Shown: positions 8,122 through 18,293, counted from the stretch's first letter. The stretch: 64,000 bases of DNA from Lysobacter sp. Root76 (GCF_001428685.1 NZ_LMIK01000005.1:664504-728503), one strand, 5' to 3'. Numbers and translations are program-made. Notes: generated by a model from the letters alone, not told the origin.

Positions 8122-9279
8122 TTATCGGCCGGCCAGCGCATCGACGATCTTCAATCTCATGCCGCGCAGCGCGGGCAGGAGTCCGACAGCCACGCCGATC
8201 GCGATCATCAGGACCAAGCCCATGATCCAGGTCTGCGGCAGTACGGTCGGCAGCTGGATGGCGCCGCCGCTGACGGAGCTGATGAAAGGCATCAGCAGCG
8301 CCGCCAGGCCCAGGCCGATCACCCCGCCTATCACGATCAGCAAGGTCGACTCGGCCAGGACCAGGGCCAGCACGCTGCGGTCGCTGAAGCCGATGGTCTT
8401 GAGCACCGCCAGTTCCGGTATGCGCTCGCGCACCGCCTGGGCCATGGTGTTGCCGGTCAGCAGCAACAGGGTGAAGAACACCGCGCCCATGATCGCGCTG
8501 ACGATCAGGCCGATGTCGGCGAACTGCTTGGCGAAGGACTGGTTGAAGGCCTGTTCGGTCTGGGTCTTGGTCTCGTGGTCGGAGTTCTCCGACAGCGCGT
8601 CGATGCCCTTGGCCACGCGCGTGGCCTGGTTCACATCGTCCAGCTTGACCATGTACCAGCCGACCCGGCTCTTGACGTAGTCGTTGGACTCGTCGAAGTA
8701 CTTCCAGTGGAACCACAGCTGGTTCTCTTCGCCTTTGCGCTTGGCGTCCTTGATCTCGAAGATCGCGCGTATCTTCAGCGGCCAGTCGTTGCTGCCCTTG
8801 GTCGGGAAGATCGTGGCCTGCAAGGGGATGGTGTCGCCGATCTTCCAGCCATGGCGCTTGGCCAGCGAGGCGCCCACCACCGCGCCCTGGCGGTCGGCTT
8901 GCCAGGCCTTGATCTGATCGGCGGGCAAGGCGTATTCCGGATACAGCTCGAAATAGTTCGGGCTCACGGAGAAGTTCGGAAAGAAATTCTTCGGGTCCCG
9001 GTAGATGCCGCCGAACCAGGCCGCGTAAGCGACCTTCTTCACGCCCGGCTGGGATTCGATCTGGCTGAGCAGGTTGTAGGGCAGCATCTGGGTGATCGAC
9101 AGGCGCGAGGCCACGACCAGGCGGTCGGCGCCGGCGACGCTGCCGCCGGAGTTGAACGCGACGCGGACCGAGTCGAGCGTGCCGAACAGCAGGAATGCGG
9201 TCACCACCGACAACAAGGTCAGCAGGGTGCGGGTCTTGCTTCGGAACAATGCGGCCCAGATCAGGTGCAGGTATTTCAT
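8122..9279 (-). CDS. ABC transporter permease, MacB/FtsX type (proximal)
   Basis: 385 aa. One N-terminal membrane helix (ALFRSKTRTLLTLLSVVTAF), a large periplasmic region (about 40-260) and a C-terminal FtsX domain with three helices (ADIGLIVSAIMGAVFFTLLL, LALVLAESTLLIVIGGVIGL, TWIMGLVLMIAIGVAVGLL). Paralogous in plan to the next permease but shorter at the N-terminus. A 141-bp gap with a small inverted repeat separates it from the ATPase gene. Confidence 0.9.
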   Translation of the reverse strand: MKYLHLIWAALFRSKTRTLLTLLSVVTAFLLFGTLDSVRVAFNSGGSVAGADRLVVASRLSITQMLPYNLLSQIESQPGVKKVAYAAWFGGIYRDPKNFFPNFSVSPNYFELYPEYALPADQIKAWQADRQGAVVGASLAKRHGWKIGDTIPLQATIFPTKGSNDWPLKIRAIFEIKDAKRKGEENQLWFHWKYFDESNDYVKSRVGWYMVKLDDVNQATRVAKGIDALSENSDHETKTQTEQAFNQSFAKQFADIGLIVSAIMGAVFFTLLLLTGNTMAQAVRERIPELAVLKTIGFSDRSVLALVLAESTLLIVIGGVIGLGLAALLMPFISSVSGGAIQLPTVLPQTWIMGLVLMIAIGVAVGLLPALRGMRLKIVDALAGR

Positions 9280-9390
9280 GTCTGCTTTCCTTTAGGTGTT
9301 TCCTTCTCCGCGCGGGAGAAGTGGCTCAAGGGGCGGATGAGGATCCGGATGAGGTTCGAGCCGCGCCTATGCGCCGGCTGTCGCCTGCGT

Positions 9391-9410
9391 CCCTCTCCGG
9401 ACGGAGAGGG
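9391..9410. repeat. Intra-operon inverted repeat (CCCTCTCC...GGAGAGGG)
   Basis: CCCTCTCC and GGAGAGGG flank a 4-nt loop within the gap between ATPase and proximal permease. A related CCCTCTCCC/GGGAGAGGG element is at 25924-25947. It could tune permease expression relative to the ATPase or be a simple dispersed repeat; no T-run follows. Confidence 0.55.
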
Positions 9411-9420
9411 CGTCCGGATC

Positions 9421-10110
<690 letters not shown>

Positions 10111-10151
10111 CTTGGACTTCCTCGCGCGTAAATAAGGGAACGGCTTAGGGG

Positions 10152-11441
10152 TTATTCGTTGCTGGGGGCGGAATCGTCACTGGCAGAACCGTCACCGGCG
10201 GAACCGTCGCTCGCGGCCACGCGCACGCGCGCGCCGTCTTCCAGCGTTTCCGGCGGGGACAGCACGACGGTTTCGCCGCCGGACACGCCCTGGATCACTT
10301 CGCGGTCGTCGCCGAGGCTGCGGCCGAGCTTGAGCGCACGCTGCCGGACCTTGTCGGCCTCGACCACGAACGCCACATCGCCGCCGCCGCGCTGCACGAT
10401 CGCCGCGGTCGGCACCAGCACGCCGGGCTTGGGCTGATCGGCCGCGACCGGCTTGGCCGCTTCCAGGAAGCTCACCCGCACGCCCATGTCGGGCACGATG
10501 CGCGGGTCCTTGGTCTTGAGCGCGATGCGCACCTTGACCGTGGCCTTGCCGCGATCGGCAGCCGGAATGATCGCGATCACTTCGGCCGGGATCTTCCAAT
10601 CCTGATAGGCGTTGAGCGTGGCTTCGACCGGCATCTTCGGCTGCACCCGGCCGATGAAGGCTTCGCCGACGTCGACTTCGACCTCGAGCGAATCCATGTC
10701 GACGATGGTGCCGATGCCGGTGCGGGTGAAGCCGCCGCCGGCCGACAAGGGCGAGACGATTTCGCCCGGCTGCGCGGCCTTGGCCGTGACCACGCCGGCG
10801 AACGGCGCGCGCACGATGGTGTTGTCCACGCCCAGGTCGGCGATGCGCAGGCGGCCGCCGGCGACCTTGGCGTTGCGTTGTGCGGTCAGCAGCTGCGCGC
10901 GCAGCGAATCGCGTTGGGCCACGGCCTGGTCGTATTGCGAGCGCGCCACCAGTTGCTGCTTGACCAGCGTGCTCAGGCGGTTGGCGTTGAGCTCGGCTTC
11001 CTTGAGTTGCGCCTGCACGCGCACGGCATCGCTCTGCGCGGCGCCGAGCTGGGCGTCGGCCAGCGAGCGTTCGGCGTCGGCGTCGATCGGGTCGAGCGTG
11101 GCCATGATCTGGCCGGCTTCGACGCGCTGACCTTCCTCGATCATCACCTCGCGTACCTTGCCGGTGATCTTGGCCGAGACCGTGGCCATGCGCCGCGCGA
11201 CCACGTAGCCGGTGGCGTCGAGCACCGAGGCACTGCCGCCGCCGCCGATGGCGACCGCGGTTGCGGTTTTGACTTCAGGCGCGGCGCTGCGGCCGAACAC
11301 CGCCCAGCCGGCGACGCCGAGCACCGCGATCAGGCCGATCGCGCCCAGCGCGATCCACAGCCCGCGCCCCGGTCCCGAAGACGGCGGAGGCGCGCTCCGG
11401 TCTATGCGTAGTTCCTTTAACAGATCAGCCGATGCATTCAT
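10152..11441 (-). CDS. HlyD/MacA-type periplasmic adaptor subunit
   Basis: 429 aa. One membrane anchor (residues about 28-50, LWIALGAIGLIAVLGVAGWA), then a lipoyl/barrel-sandwich half (TVSAKITGKVREVMIEEGQR), a long alpha-helical hairpin (about 110-195, heptad-like Ala/Gln/Leu), the second lipoyl half (IVRAPFAGVVTAK) and beta-barrel/MP domains. First gene of the efflux operon, so the assembled pump is adaptor-ATPase-permease-permease; the outer-membrane channel is not encoded here. The C-terminus has a low-complexity Ser/Asp/Gly tail. Confidence 0.93.
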   Translation of the reverse strand: MNASADLLKELRIDRSAPPPSSGPGRGLWIALGAIGLIAVLGVAGWAVFGRSAAPEVKTATAVAIGGGGSASVLDATGYVVARRMATVSAKITGKVREVMIEEGQRVEAGQIMATLDPIDADAERSLADAQLGAAQSDAVRVQAQLKEAELNANRLSTLVKQQLVARSQYDQAVAQRDSLRAQLLTAQRNAKVAGGRLRIADLGVDNTIVRAPFAGVVTAKAAQPGEIVSPLSAGGGFTRTGIGTIVDMDSLEVEVDVGEAFIGRVQPKMPVEATLNAYQDWKIPAEVIAIIPAADRGKATVKVRIALKTKDPRIVPDMGVRVSFLEAAKPVAADQPKPGVLVPTAAIVQRGGGDVAFVVEADKVRQRALKLGRSLGDDREVIQGVSGGETVVLSPPETLEDGARVRVAASDGSAGDGSASDDSAPSNE

Positions 11442-11447
11442 ATGCGG

Positions 11448-11475
11448 ACACTAGACGCGAAACAGCGGCTAGTGT
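11448..11475. promoter_or_regulatory. Inverted repeat at the adaptor start (ACACTAG-N14-CTAGTGT)
   Basis: Seven-base arms separated by 14 bp end 7 bp upstream of the adaptor ATG. On the minus strand the inner arm supplies a -10-like TAGTGT placed so that transcription would start at or next to the ATG, so the mRNA may be nearly leaderless. The symmetry suggests a repressor site over the promoter. Pattern-based only. Confidence 0.35.
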
Positions 11476-11561
11476 GACCGCAGCCCGCCGCATGTGCCAA
11501 CCTGCCGGAAGTCAGTTTCTGTCAGCAGTCGGCGAAGGCGCCAGCCGCGCCAAGACGGTAC

Positions 11562-11576
11562 GTAACATCTTGTTAC
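11562..11576. promoter_or_regulatory. Palindrome GTAACA-TCT-TGTTAC
   Basis: A perfect 6-bp inverted repeat with a 3-bp spacer in the 161-bp region between the efflux operon and the DUF11 gene. It is about 120 bp upstream of the adaptor start and close to the 3' end of the DUF11 gene. Its AT content contrasts with the surroundings, which fits a regulator-binding site for the efflux operon. Confidence 0.35.
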
Positions 11577-11602
11577 AGCTCGATACGCGCTCCCGGCCAG
11601 CG

Positions 11603-13474
11603 TCAGTAGGCCGCCGCATTCGGATCGAAGATCACCGGCACCAGCACGTTGACGCAGGCGCCGACCGGCAGATCGACACCGGAGATGGCGACCGTATTGC
11701 CGCCGATCGCGCCGCCGCTGGCGGGGCAGCCGCCGCCGCCGGTGCCGCTGCAGGTCCAGGGCGCGGTCAGGGTCACGCCGTTGGGCAGCGCGTCGTTGAT
11801 GGTCGCGCCGGTGGCGCCGTCGGGACCGGTCGGGTTGCAGGCCTGCAAGGTGTAGGTCGTGGTCGCGCCCGGCGTGTAGGTGGTCGCGTTGCCGGTTTCG
11901 CTCTTGCTGATGGTCAGGTCGGCGCACATCGGATCGATCGCGGCGCTGGCGGTGTTGTTGGCGTTGCCGCCGGGTGCGGGCGTGACGTATCCGGCCTGCA
12001 CCGCGGTGCCTTCGGCCAGCGGCGCGTTGGTCGCGATGCTGGCGTTGTTGCTGACCGCGGTGCATTGGGTCGCGCCCAGCGTGGCGTTGACGGTGTAGGT
12101 GACGAAGCCGCCGGCGGTGCCGCCGGTGCCGGCCGGCAAGCTCGCGTTGCCGGAGATCGCGCCGCTGCCGCTGGCCGCCGGACACACGCCGCCATTGCCG
12201 CCCGCGCAGGTCCAGGAGGCGAACGTCAAACCGGCGGGCACCGCGTCGGAGACCGTCGCGACCGCGTCGTGCGCCGTGAGATCGCCGAACGTCGGCTTGG
12301 CGGTGTTGTTGCGGTAGGTGACGGTGAACTGAGTGGTGCTGCCGGCGGGCGGCGTGGCATTGCCGCTGACGGTCTTGGTGGTCAGCAGGTCGACGTCGTT
12401 GTCGAGGATGGTGAGCGTGGCGGTGTTCTGCACCGTCGCGCTGCCGCAGGTGGTGGTCGAGGCCAGCGTGTAGGCGGCCGCGTCGGGCAGTACCTGCACC
12501 AGCACGGTTTCGTTGTCCTCGATCGTGCTGTCGTCGAGGACGGTGAGCGGAATCGGGAAACGGTTGTCGTCGTAGGTGCCGGCGGGAATCAGGACGTTGA
12601 CGTTGGCGCCGGTGCTGTAGTCGCTGCCGGCGGTCGCGCTGCCGCCGGTGACGTTGACCAGCACGGTGATGCCGCCGGCCGGCACGGTGCCGGTGATGCG
12701 GATCGTCGGCACCGAGGGCACGGCCTGGCCTTCGCGGGTGGTGTAGGTGACCGGATCGAACTCCAGATAGGGGCGCAGGGTGATCTGGATATCGTCGAGG
12801 AAGTTGCCCGAACCGCTGCCGCCTACCGCCTGGAAACCCAGGTCATGGTTACCGCTGGTGCCGTTCCAGTTGAAGCTGCCCGAGTAGTCGGCCCAGCCGT
12901 TGCCGCCCGCGCCGACCGTGCAACCGATGTTGTCGATGCTGCCGCCGTCCACGCAGACCGGAGGGGCGCCGGCCAGCGTCGTGCTCGACAGCACCGCGAC
13001 CGTGTTGGCCGTGCTGTCGACAGTGAAGTTCATGACGTCGGGCACGGTCGTGCTGTTGCGGCCGCGGTGGCTGAGTTTCCAGTCCACGCGTTCGCCGTTG
13101 GTCAGGCAGATGGTCTGCGACAGGCGCGAGGCGACGTAGGCGTTGAGTTCGGCGTGTTGGTTGCCGGCGCGGGGCGGTACGCCGCTGAAGTTGGGGCCGC
13201 GCCAGATCTCGATCGGGCCGGTGATCGCGCTGCCGCCGGGTTGGCCGGCGAGGCTGCAACTGCCGCTGACGAGATTGGAGGGGTGGTCGGTGTTCCAGCC
13301 CGGCACCACGCTGGAAGAGACGATCAGGTAGCAGCTGTTGCCGGTCAGTGCCGGCTGTTCGAAACCCAGATTGACGAAAGTGCGCTGCACCTGCGCTGCG
13401 GCGTCCGGTGCGAAAACGGCCGCGACCACGGCCAATCCCAGGGCGCCGAGACGGCGCGATGCGTGATCCAGCAT
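11603..13474 (-). CDS. Secreted DUF11/Calx-beta repeat surface protein
   Basis: 623 aa from the ATG at 13474, chosen because GGGAGGAAGGG lies just upstream and a signal peptide follows (ALGLAVVAAVFAPDAAA); an in-frame ATG 90 bp earlier has neither. After a mixed beta N-terminal domain (about 25-230) comes a Calx-beta-like segment (about 240-345; GSATAGSDYSTGANVNVLIP, then DDNRFPIPLTVLDD). Two DUF11 repeats follow (about 365-510 and 520-620), each with a TFASWTCAGG- or APWTCSGTG-type core. It ends abruptly in DPNAAAY, like its neighbour. Likely an exported, beta-sandwich cell-surface or matrix protein; no anchor motif is visible. Confidence 0.8.
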   Translation of the reverse strand: MLDHASRRLGALGLAVVAAVFAPDAAAQVQRTFVNLGFEQPALTGNSCYLIVSSSVVPGWNTDHPSNLVSGSCSLAGQPGGSAITGPIEIWRGPNFSGVPPRAGNQHAELNAYVASRLSQTICLTNGERVDWKLSHRGRNSTTVPDVMNFTVDSTANTVAVLSSTTLAGAPPVCVDGGSIDNIGCTVGAGGNGWADYSGSFNWNGTSGNHDLGFQAVGGSGSGNFLDDIQITLRPYLEFDPVTYTTREGQAVPSVPTIRITGTVPAGGITVLVNVTGGSATAGSDYSTGANVNVLIPAGTYDDNRFPIPLTVLDDSTIEDNETVLVQVLPDAAAYTLASTTTCGSATVQNTATLTILDNDVDLLTTKTVSGNATPPAGSTTQFTVTYRNNTAKPTFGDLTAHDAVATVSDAVPAGLTFASWTCAGGNGGVCPAASGSGAISGNASLPAGTGGTAGGFVTYTVNATLGATQCTAVSNNASIATNAPLAEGTAVQAGYVTPAPGGNANNTASAAIDPMCADLTISKSETGNATTYTPGATTTYTLQACNPTGPDGATGATINDALPNGVTLTAPWTCSGTGGGGCPASGGAIGGNTVAISGVDLPVGACVNVLVPVIFDPNAAAY

Positions 13475-13928
13475 TCCCTTCCTCCCTGACGTCCGCTGCC
13501 GGCGGGGGCAGCGAGCCTGTTCCAGCGCGGCCGTTGCGGGCCTCGCAGCGCGGTCGCGCTGCAAGGGATCACGTCACGGCCGCCTCGGCGCGGCCATCCC
13601 CGGTCGCGTCTTTTGACTTACTGATGCCACGCAATTTACACATTACTGGCGCGGGAGGGTGATCCATCGCGGTGGATCGGCGCCGTGGCCCGATTCAGCG
13701 GTCGGCTAATGGGAGAGAAGCGGACCGGCATCGAGACCTGCAGTAGCGGCCTGCAGGGGCCATCGGGTCAGGCTGCGCCCCGCGGGTGCCAGCGGGACGA
13801 CCGCTGCGTCGGCAGCCTGGGAGGCGCGACGCGCAGGAGCGCGTCATCTCCATCGCATACGGCGACGAGCCATCGTCGCCGCCGCGTTGCCCGAGCCGAT
13901 AGCGCGCGACGCGGTATCGGCGGTCGTA
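13475..13928. other. 454-bp gap between the two DUF11 genes
   Basis: It carries the ribosome-binding site of the downstream DUF11 gene and a perfect 6-bp inverted repeat GATCCA-TCGCGG-TGGATC at 13661-13678. Several GCGCG-type short inverted repeats occur near 13830-13850 and could end the upstream transcript. The few short open frames lack ribosome-binding sites and look like chance; I see no gene. Confidence 0.5.
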
Positions 13929-15950
13929 TCAGTAGTTGCTGGGGTCGGCGCTGAAGCGCACCGGCACACTGACGTTGACGCAGGCGCCGACGGGCAGGTC
14001 GATGCCGGCGACCGCGACCGAGGTGCCGTTGGCCGCACCGCCGCTAGCCGGACAAATGCCGCCGCCGCTGCCGTTGCAGCTCCAGGGGCCGGTCAGGGTC
14101 ACGCCGTTGGGCAGCGGATCGTTGACGGTCGCGCCGGTGGCGGCGTCGGGACCGGCGGTGTTGCAGGCCTGCAGGGTGTAGGTGCTGGTCGCGCCCGGAG
14201 TGAAAGCGGTGGCGCCGCCGATCTCGGACTTGGTGATCGTCAGGTCGGCGGTGACCAGGCGGTTGTTGTAGGTGCAGTTGATGTCGGCACGCGCGCGCAG
14301 CGCACTGCTCGGCACGGTCAGCACCGCGCCTGCGAGCGTGCCGAAGCTGGCCGGGTTGCCGGTGATCGCGGCATTGGCGTCGCTGCAGCTGGCACTGGCC
14401 GGCACCCAACCGGCGGGCACGGTCTCGGTGATCGTCACTGCGGTCGCGGGCGCGCTCACGTTGGCCGAGGCCGAGGTGGCCGGCGTCGCCGACGCGGTGG
14501 TGGTGACGGAGAACGCGGCGCTGCTCAGATTGGTCGCGGTGAAGTTGAAGGTGCCGGTCTGGGTTTGGCTAATCTTGCTGATGCGCAGGGTCGGAGTCAG
14601 CGCCGGCAGCACCAGGCGGTAGTCCTCGACTTCGCCGTCGGTCGACACCCCGGTCGGGTCGGCGACCGCGGCCAGGGTCGGCGCCAGGCGCAGGCGCATA
14701 TAGCTGGTGCTCTGGGCGACGTAGCCGGTGCCGGTGGGCAGGGTCCAGGTCAGCGAGACGGTGTTGCTGCCGGAGGGACAGGTCCCGGCGTTGGAGGCTT
14801 CGCTGGCGTCGAACACGCCGTTGCCGTTGAAGTCGATCCAGCCGCGTAACCGCGCCGGACCGACGCAGGCGACGTTGGCGATGGTGTAGTTGCCGCCCGG
14901 CAGCGCGTTGGGCGCGGCCACGTTGGCATAGCCGGCGCCGAGCGGGCCGTTGGTCTTGGGCAGGGCGTCGACGTCGCTGCCGCCGACCGCGCCGGTGGCG
15001 TCGGAGTCGGGCTGCACGGTCGCGCCCAGGCGCGCGTTGTAGACCAGGGTCGCCAGGTTGGCCGGGTTGTTGAAGTTGACGCCGTTGGCCGCTACGCCGC
15101 CGGTCCAGGCCGAGTTGAGCACATGCGCGGCGATGCCGTAGCTGGTCGGGATCGCCTCGGAGAATTCCAGTTCCAGCACCGCGCCCACCGCGACCGCGGA
15201 CACGCCGCCGCCGCGCGCGATCACGCGCGCGCCGGTGGCGCCGTCGACGAAACCGACCAGCGAGGGGCCGGCGCGCAGACTGGCGGTGGCGTTGCCTTCG
15301 CAACTGGTCTGCGGTGCGGTCGGGCCGTTGAAGCGCACTTCCTGCGGGGTGCCGGCGATCACGTTGACCGTGCTCGAACTGCCGCACTGCGAGATCTGGT
15401 CGATCACGCGCAGGGTGCCGCCGCTGGTCAGGCGCGCGGCCACGTATTCGCTGCCGCCGCTGGCTTCCGCATCGGCGAACACCAGGCCGGTCAACGCGAA
15501 CGGCGCGCCGCCCAGGGTCGCCGAGCAGTTGAAGTTGAACTCGACCGTGGCGCCGCCGTTGACGCGCAGGCCCGCCGACAAGGTGTTCGGGTTGGCGCCG
15601 GTGCCGGGCTGGTTGCCGCCGATGTTGTACAGCTCGTCCAGGCCGTCGCCCTGCCAGCTGCCCGGCGTGTACACGAACAGCCCCTGGGTGCCGGCGGTGG
15701 TGGTCGCACCCGACAGGGTGCAGGTGATGTCGAGGCGGTTGGCCGTGGTCGCCGGCGTGCCGATGTTGAAGCCGCGGGTGATGGTCGCGCCGTTGTAGAC
15801 GTCCTGGCCGTTGTTGCCCCAGTCGACCCAGAAGATGCGCGAGCGATGCACGCCGCTGCCGCCGGTGGCGAACTGCGCGTGCGCGAATTGCGGAAGCAGC
15901 GCGGCAGCAGCCAGCGCCAGCGTCAGAGCCAGACGTATCGTCGCTTTCAC
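13929..15950 (-). CDS. Secreted CshA/GEVED/DUF11 domain surface protein
   Basis: 673 aa with a clear signal peptide (LALTLALAAAALLPQFAHA). Residues about 30-330 resemble the CshA-type fibril domain (RIFWVDWGNNGQDVYNGATI). Then comes a GEVED-type domain (GWIDFNGNGVFDASEASN ... STDGEVEDYRL, about 385-455), a prealbumin-like linker (about 460-560) and one C-terminal DUF11 repeat that is nearly the same as the last repeat of the neighbouring gene, ending DPSNY. Such multi-domain proteins are exported and found at the surface; a function in adhesion or matrix is inferred from domains only. Confidence 0.82.
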   Translation of the reverse strand: MKATIRLALTLALAAAALLPQFAHAQFATGGSGVHRSRIFWVDWGNNGQDVYNGATITRGFNIGTPATTANRLDITCTLSGATTTAGTQGLFVYTPGSWQGDGLDELYNIGGNQPGTGANPNTLSAGLRVNGGATVEFNFNCSATLGGAPFALTGLVFADAEASGGSEYVAARLTSGGTLRVIDQISQCGSSSTVNVIAGTPQEVRFNGPTAPQTSCEGNATASLRAGPSLVGFVDGATGARVIARGGGVSAVAVGAVLELEFSEAIPTSYGIAAHVLNSAWTGGVAANGVNFNNPANLATLVYNARLGATVQPDSDATGAVGGSDVDALPKTNGPLGAGYANVAAPNALPGGNYTIANVACVGPARLRGWIDFNGNGVFDASEASNAGTCPSGSNTVSLTWTLPTGTGYVAQSTSYMRLRLAPTLAAVADPTGVSTDGEVEDYRLVLPALTPTLRISKISQTQTGTFNFTATNLSSAAFSVTTTASATPATSASANVSAPATAVTITETVPAGWVPASASCSDANAAITGNPASFGTLAGAVLTVPSSALRARADINCTYNNRLVTADLTITKSEIGGATAFTPGATSTYTLQACNTAGPDAATGATVNDPLPNGVTLTGPWSCNGSGGGICPASGGAANGTSVAVAGIDLPVGACVNVSVPVRFSADPSNY

Positions 15951-16105
15951 AAACTATCCCCGTTGAATGCCGGCGAGCGGCACGGGGCCGCGGTCGCCGG
16001 TGGTGCGGGCCGGCTGGATTCTAGTGACGGCTGTCACAATCTCGGCCCAAGCCGCGCACTCTAACGGGTATTTGTTGTGCCTGAAAGCGTTTTAAGCGTG
16101 CCGCT

Positions 16106-17488
16106 TTACTGCCCCGGATTCGCCTGCGATTGCAGCAGGGCGTAGGCCGCGCGCAGGCCCTGGGCCTCGCCGCCGGCGGGGCGGCCGGGGCGGTCGGCGT
16201 CGTTCCAGCTGTACACGTCCAAGTGCGCCCAGGGCAGGGCGGCCGGGACAAAGCGCTCCAGGTACAAGGCCGCGGTGACCGAGCCGGCCATCTTCGAGGG
16301 CCCGGCATTGGCGATGTCGGCGATCGGGCTGGTGAGGTAGCGCAGGTAGGGGCGCCACAGCGGCATCCGCCACAGCGGGTCGCGCTGCTGCAGGCCGGCG
16401 TCGAGCCAGCGCTGGGCCAGGGCTTCGTCGTTGCTGTACAGCGCCGGCAGGTCCGGGCCCAGCGCGATCCGCGCCGCGCCGGTCAGGGTCGCGAAGTCCA
16501 GCACCAGCGCCGGCGACAGTTCGCCGGCGTGGGTCAGCGCGTCGCACAGCACCACCCTGCCTTCGGCGTCGGTGTTGTCGATCTCCACGCTGATGCCCTG
16601 GCGGGTGGCGATGACCTCGCCGGGACGGAAGGCGTCCGGGCCGATCGCGTTCTCCACCGCCGGCACCAGCAGGGTGATGCGCAGCGGCAGCTTGCGCGCC
16701 ATCACCAGTTCGGCCAGGGCGATCGCGTGCGCGGCGCCGCCCATGTCCTTCTTCATGTTGCGCATGCCGTCGGCCGGCTTGAGGTCGAGGCCGCCGGTGT
16801 CGAAGCACACGCCCTTGCCGACCAGGGCGATGTGCGGATGCGCCTCGTCGCCCCAGCTCAGGCGGATCAGGCGCGGCGCGCGGTGCGAAGCGCGGCCGAC
16901 CGCGTGGATCGCGGGGAAGTTCTGCGCCAGCAGTTCGTCGCCGGTGACCGCGTCGATGCGCGCCCCGTGCTGCTGGGCGATCTCGCGCGCGACCGCTTCC
17001 AGCTGCTCCGGCCCCATGTGCTCGGTCGGAGTGTTGATCAGGTCGCGCACGCGCAAGCAGGCGGCGAGCACGGCGAAGGTTTCGCTGTTGTCGCCGTCGA
17101 CCAGCAACAGCGCCGGCGCGCGCGGCGGCTGCTTGTAGCGGCTGAAACGGTAGCTGCCCAGGCCCCAGCCCAGGCGCAGCGCGGCCAGGGTCGCGGCGTT
17201 GGGCGCGCCTTCCACGCGCCAGGTCCGCGCCGGCAGGCCGAACGCGGCATGGCTGTACGAATACGGATCCAGCGCGTCGGCGATACCGAGCACCGCGCCG
17301 CCCAGGCCGCCGTCGGCGGCGGGCAGGCTCAGCAGCGTGCCCGGCGAGGCGTCGAAGCCCTGCGCAGCGATCCAGGCCGCGGCCGGCGCCGGCAGCGTCG
17401 CGCGCCAGGCGGCGAAGTCCGCGCGCGCGACCAGATGCAGCGGCAGCGCGTCGGTGGCGGAGTCGGTAAAGCCCAGGGGCAGGTTCAT
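16106..17488 (-). CDS. M17 family leucyl aminopeptidase
   Basis: 460 aa. The catalytic C-terminal domain shows the metal-binding and catalytic stretch VGKGVCFDTGGLDLKPADG, MRNMKKDMGGAA and the family signature NTDAEGRVVLCDAL, so both metal ligands and the Lys/Arg catalytic residues are present. It should be a cytoplasmic two-metal hexameric aminopeptidase used in peptide turnover. Start at 17488 because it overlaps the upstream HAD gene stop by ATGA; the frame stays open upstream but runs through the HAD gene. Confidence 0.93.
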   Translation of the reverse strand: MNLPLGFTDSATDALPLHLVARADFAAWRATLPAPAAAWIAAQGFDASPGTLLSLPAADGGLGGAVLGIADALDPYSYSHAAFGLPARTWRVEGAPNAATLAALRLGWGLGSYRFSRYKQPPRAPALLLVDGDNSETFAVLAACLRVRDLINTPTEHMGPEQLEAVAREIAQQHGARIDAVTGDELLAQNFPAIHAVGRASHRAPRLIRLSWGDEAHPHIALVGKGVCFDTGGLDLKPADGMRNMKKDMGGAAHAIALAELVMARKLPLRITLLVPAVENAIGPDAFRPGEVIATRQGISVEIDNTDAEGRVVLCDALTHAGELSPALVLDFATLTGAARIALGPDLPALYSNDEALAQRWLDAGLQQRDPLWRMPLWRPYLRYLTSPIADIANAGPSKMAGSVTAALYLERFVPAALPWAHLDVYSWNDADRPGRPAGGEAQGLRAAYALLQSQANPGQ

Positions 17489-18216
17489 GCGGCGGCGGTA
17501 TCCGGGGTCTGGGCCGCGTCCAGCCAGTCGGCGAGCGCGGCGAGGGTGTCGAATTCGAGGTCGGGACGCAGGCCGGCATGCGGCCATTGGCGGCGTTGGC
17601 CGGCGCCGTCGACGCGGTTGATCCAGCAGCTGCGCAGCCCGGCGCGGTGCGCGCCGACCACATCCAGCTCGATGTCGTCGCCCACGTGCAGCACGTGCTG
17701 CGGCTCGCAGTCCAGGCGCGTGCAGGCGGCGTGGAAGATGCTGGCGGCCGGCTTGGCTTCGCCGTGTTCGCGTGCGCCGAGCTGGAACCGGAACAGATGC
17801 ATCAGCCCGATCCGTTCCAGATCGGCATTGCCGTTGCTGAGCGCGGCCAGCGGCACGCGCGCGGCCAGGCGGTCCAGCGCAGCCAGGCTGTCGTCGTAGT
17901 GCTCGACCTCGCAGCGCGCGGCGAAGAACACATCGAACGCCGGCGCGACCAGGGCCGGATCGTCGCCGGAATCGCGCAGCATGCGTTCCAGGGTGAGTTT
18001 GCGCTGGTGCGTGAAGTCGTGCGCCAGGTGCGGGTGTTCGGCCGCGACCTGATCGCGCAGGGCGCGCATCGCGGCGGCCGGCCAGCGCTCGGCGGTGCGC
18101 GGGGCGTGTTGGCGCAGCCATTCGCCCAGCACGCGTTCGGCGTGGATCATCACCGGGGCGATCGGCCAGAGGGTGTCGTCGAGATCGAGGGTGATGGCGC
18201 GGACGGGGAAAGTCAT
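17485..18216 (-). CDS. HAD-superfamily phosphatase (YigB/YjjG-like)
   Basis: 243 aa. HAD motif I ITLDLDDTLW, motif II ALSNGNADL, motif III lysine in GEAKPAASIF and motif IV HVGDDIELDVVGA are intact. The cap is the four-helix C1 type. Members of this branch dephosphorylate small metabolites such as FMN or the riboflavin precursor; the exact substrate is not visible. Translationally coupled (ATGA) to the downstream aminopeptidase. Confidence 0.88.
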   Translation of the reverse strand: MTFPVRAITLDLDDTLWPIAPVMIHAERVLGEWLRQHAPRTAERWPAAAMRALRDQVAAEHPHLAHDFTHQRKLTLERMLRDSGDDPALVAPAFDVFFAARCEVEHYDDSLAALDRLAARVPLAALSNGNADLERIGLMHLFRFQLGAREHGEAKPAASIFHAACTRLDCEPQHVLHVGDDIELDVVGAHRAGLRSCWINRVDGAGQRRQWPHAGLRPDLEFDTLAALADWLDAAQTPDTAAA

Positions 18217-18293
18217 CCCGCCATTTTAGCGCGTATTGCCTGTGCGACCCCGCCGGATCCACGGCGAACGCCTGGGGGTTTTCACCCAGGCCG

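Noticed and set aside
11887..13489. Plus-strand Val/Gly/Arg-rich frames opposite the DUF11 genes
   Set aside because: They mirror the minus-strand Thr/Ala/Gly codons and have no start signals or domains.
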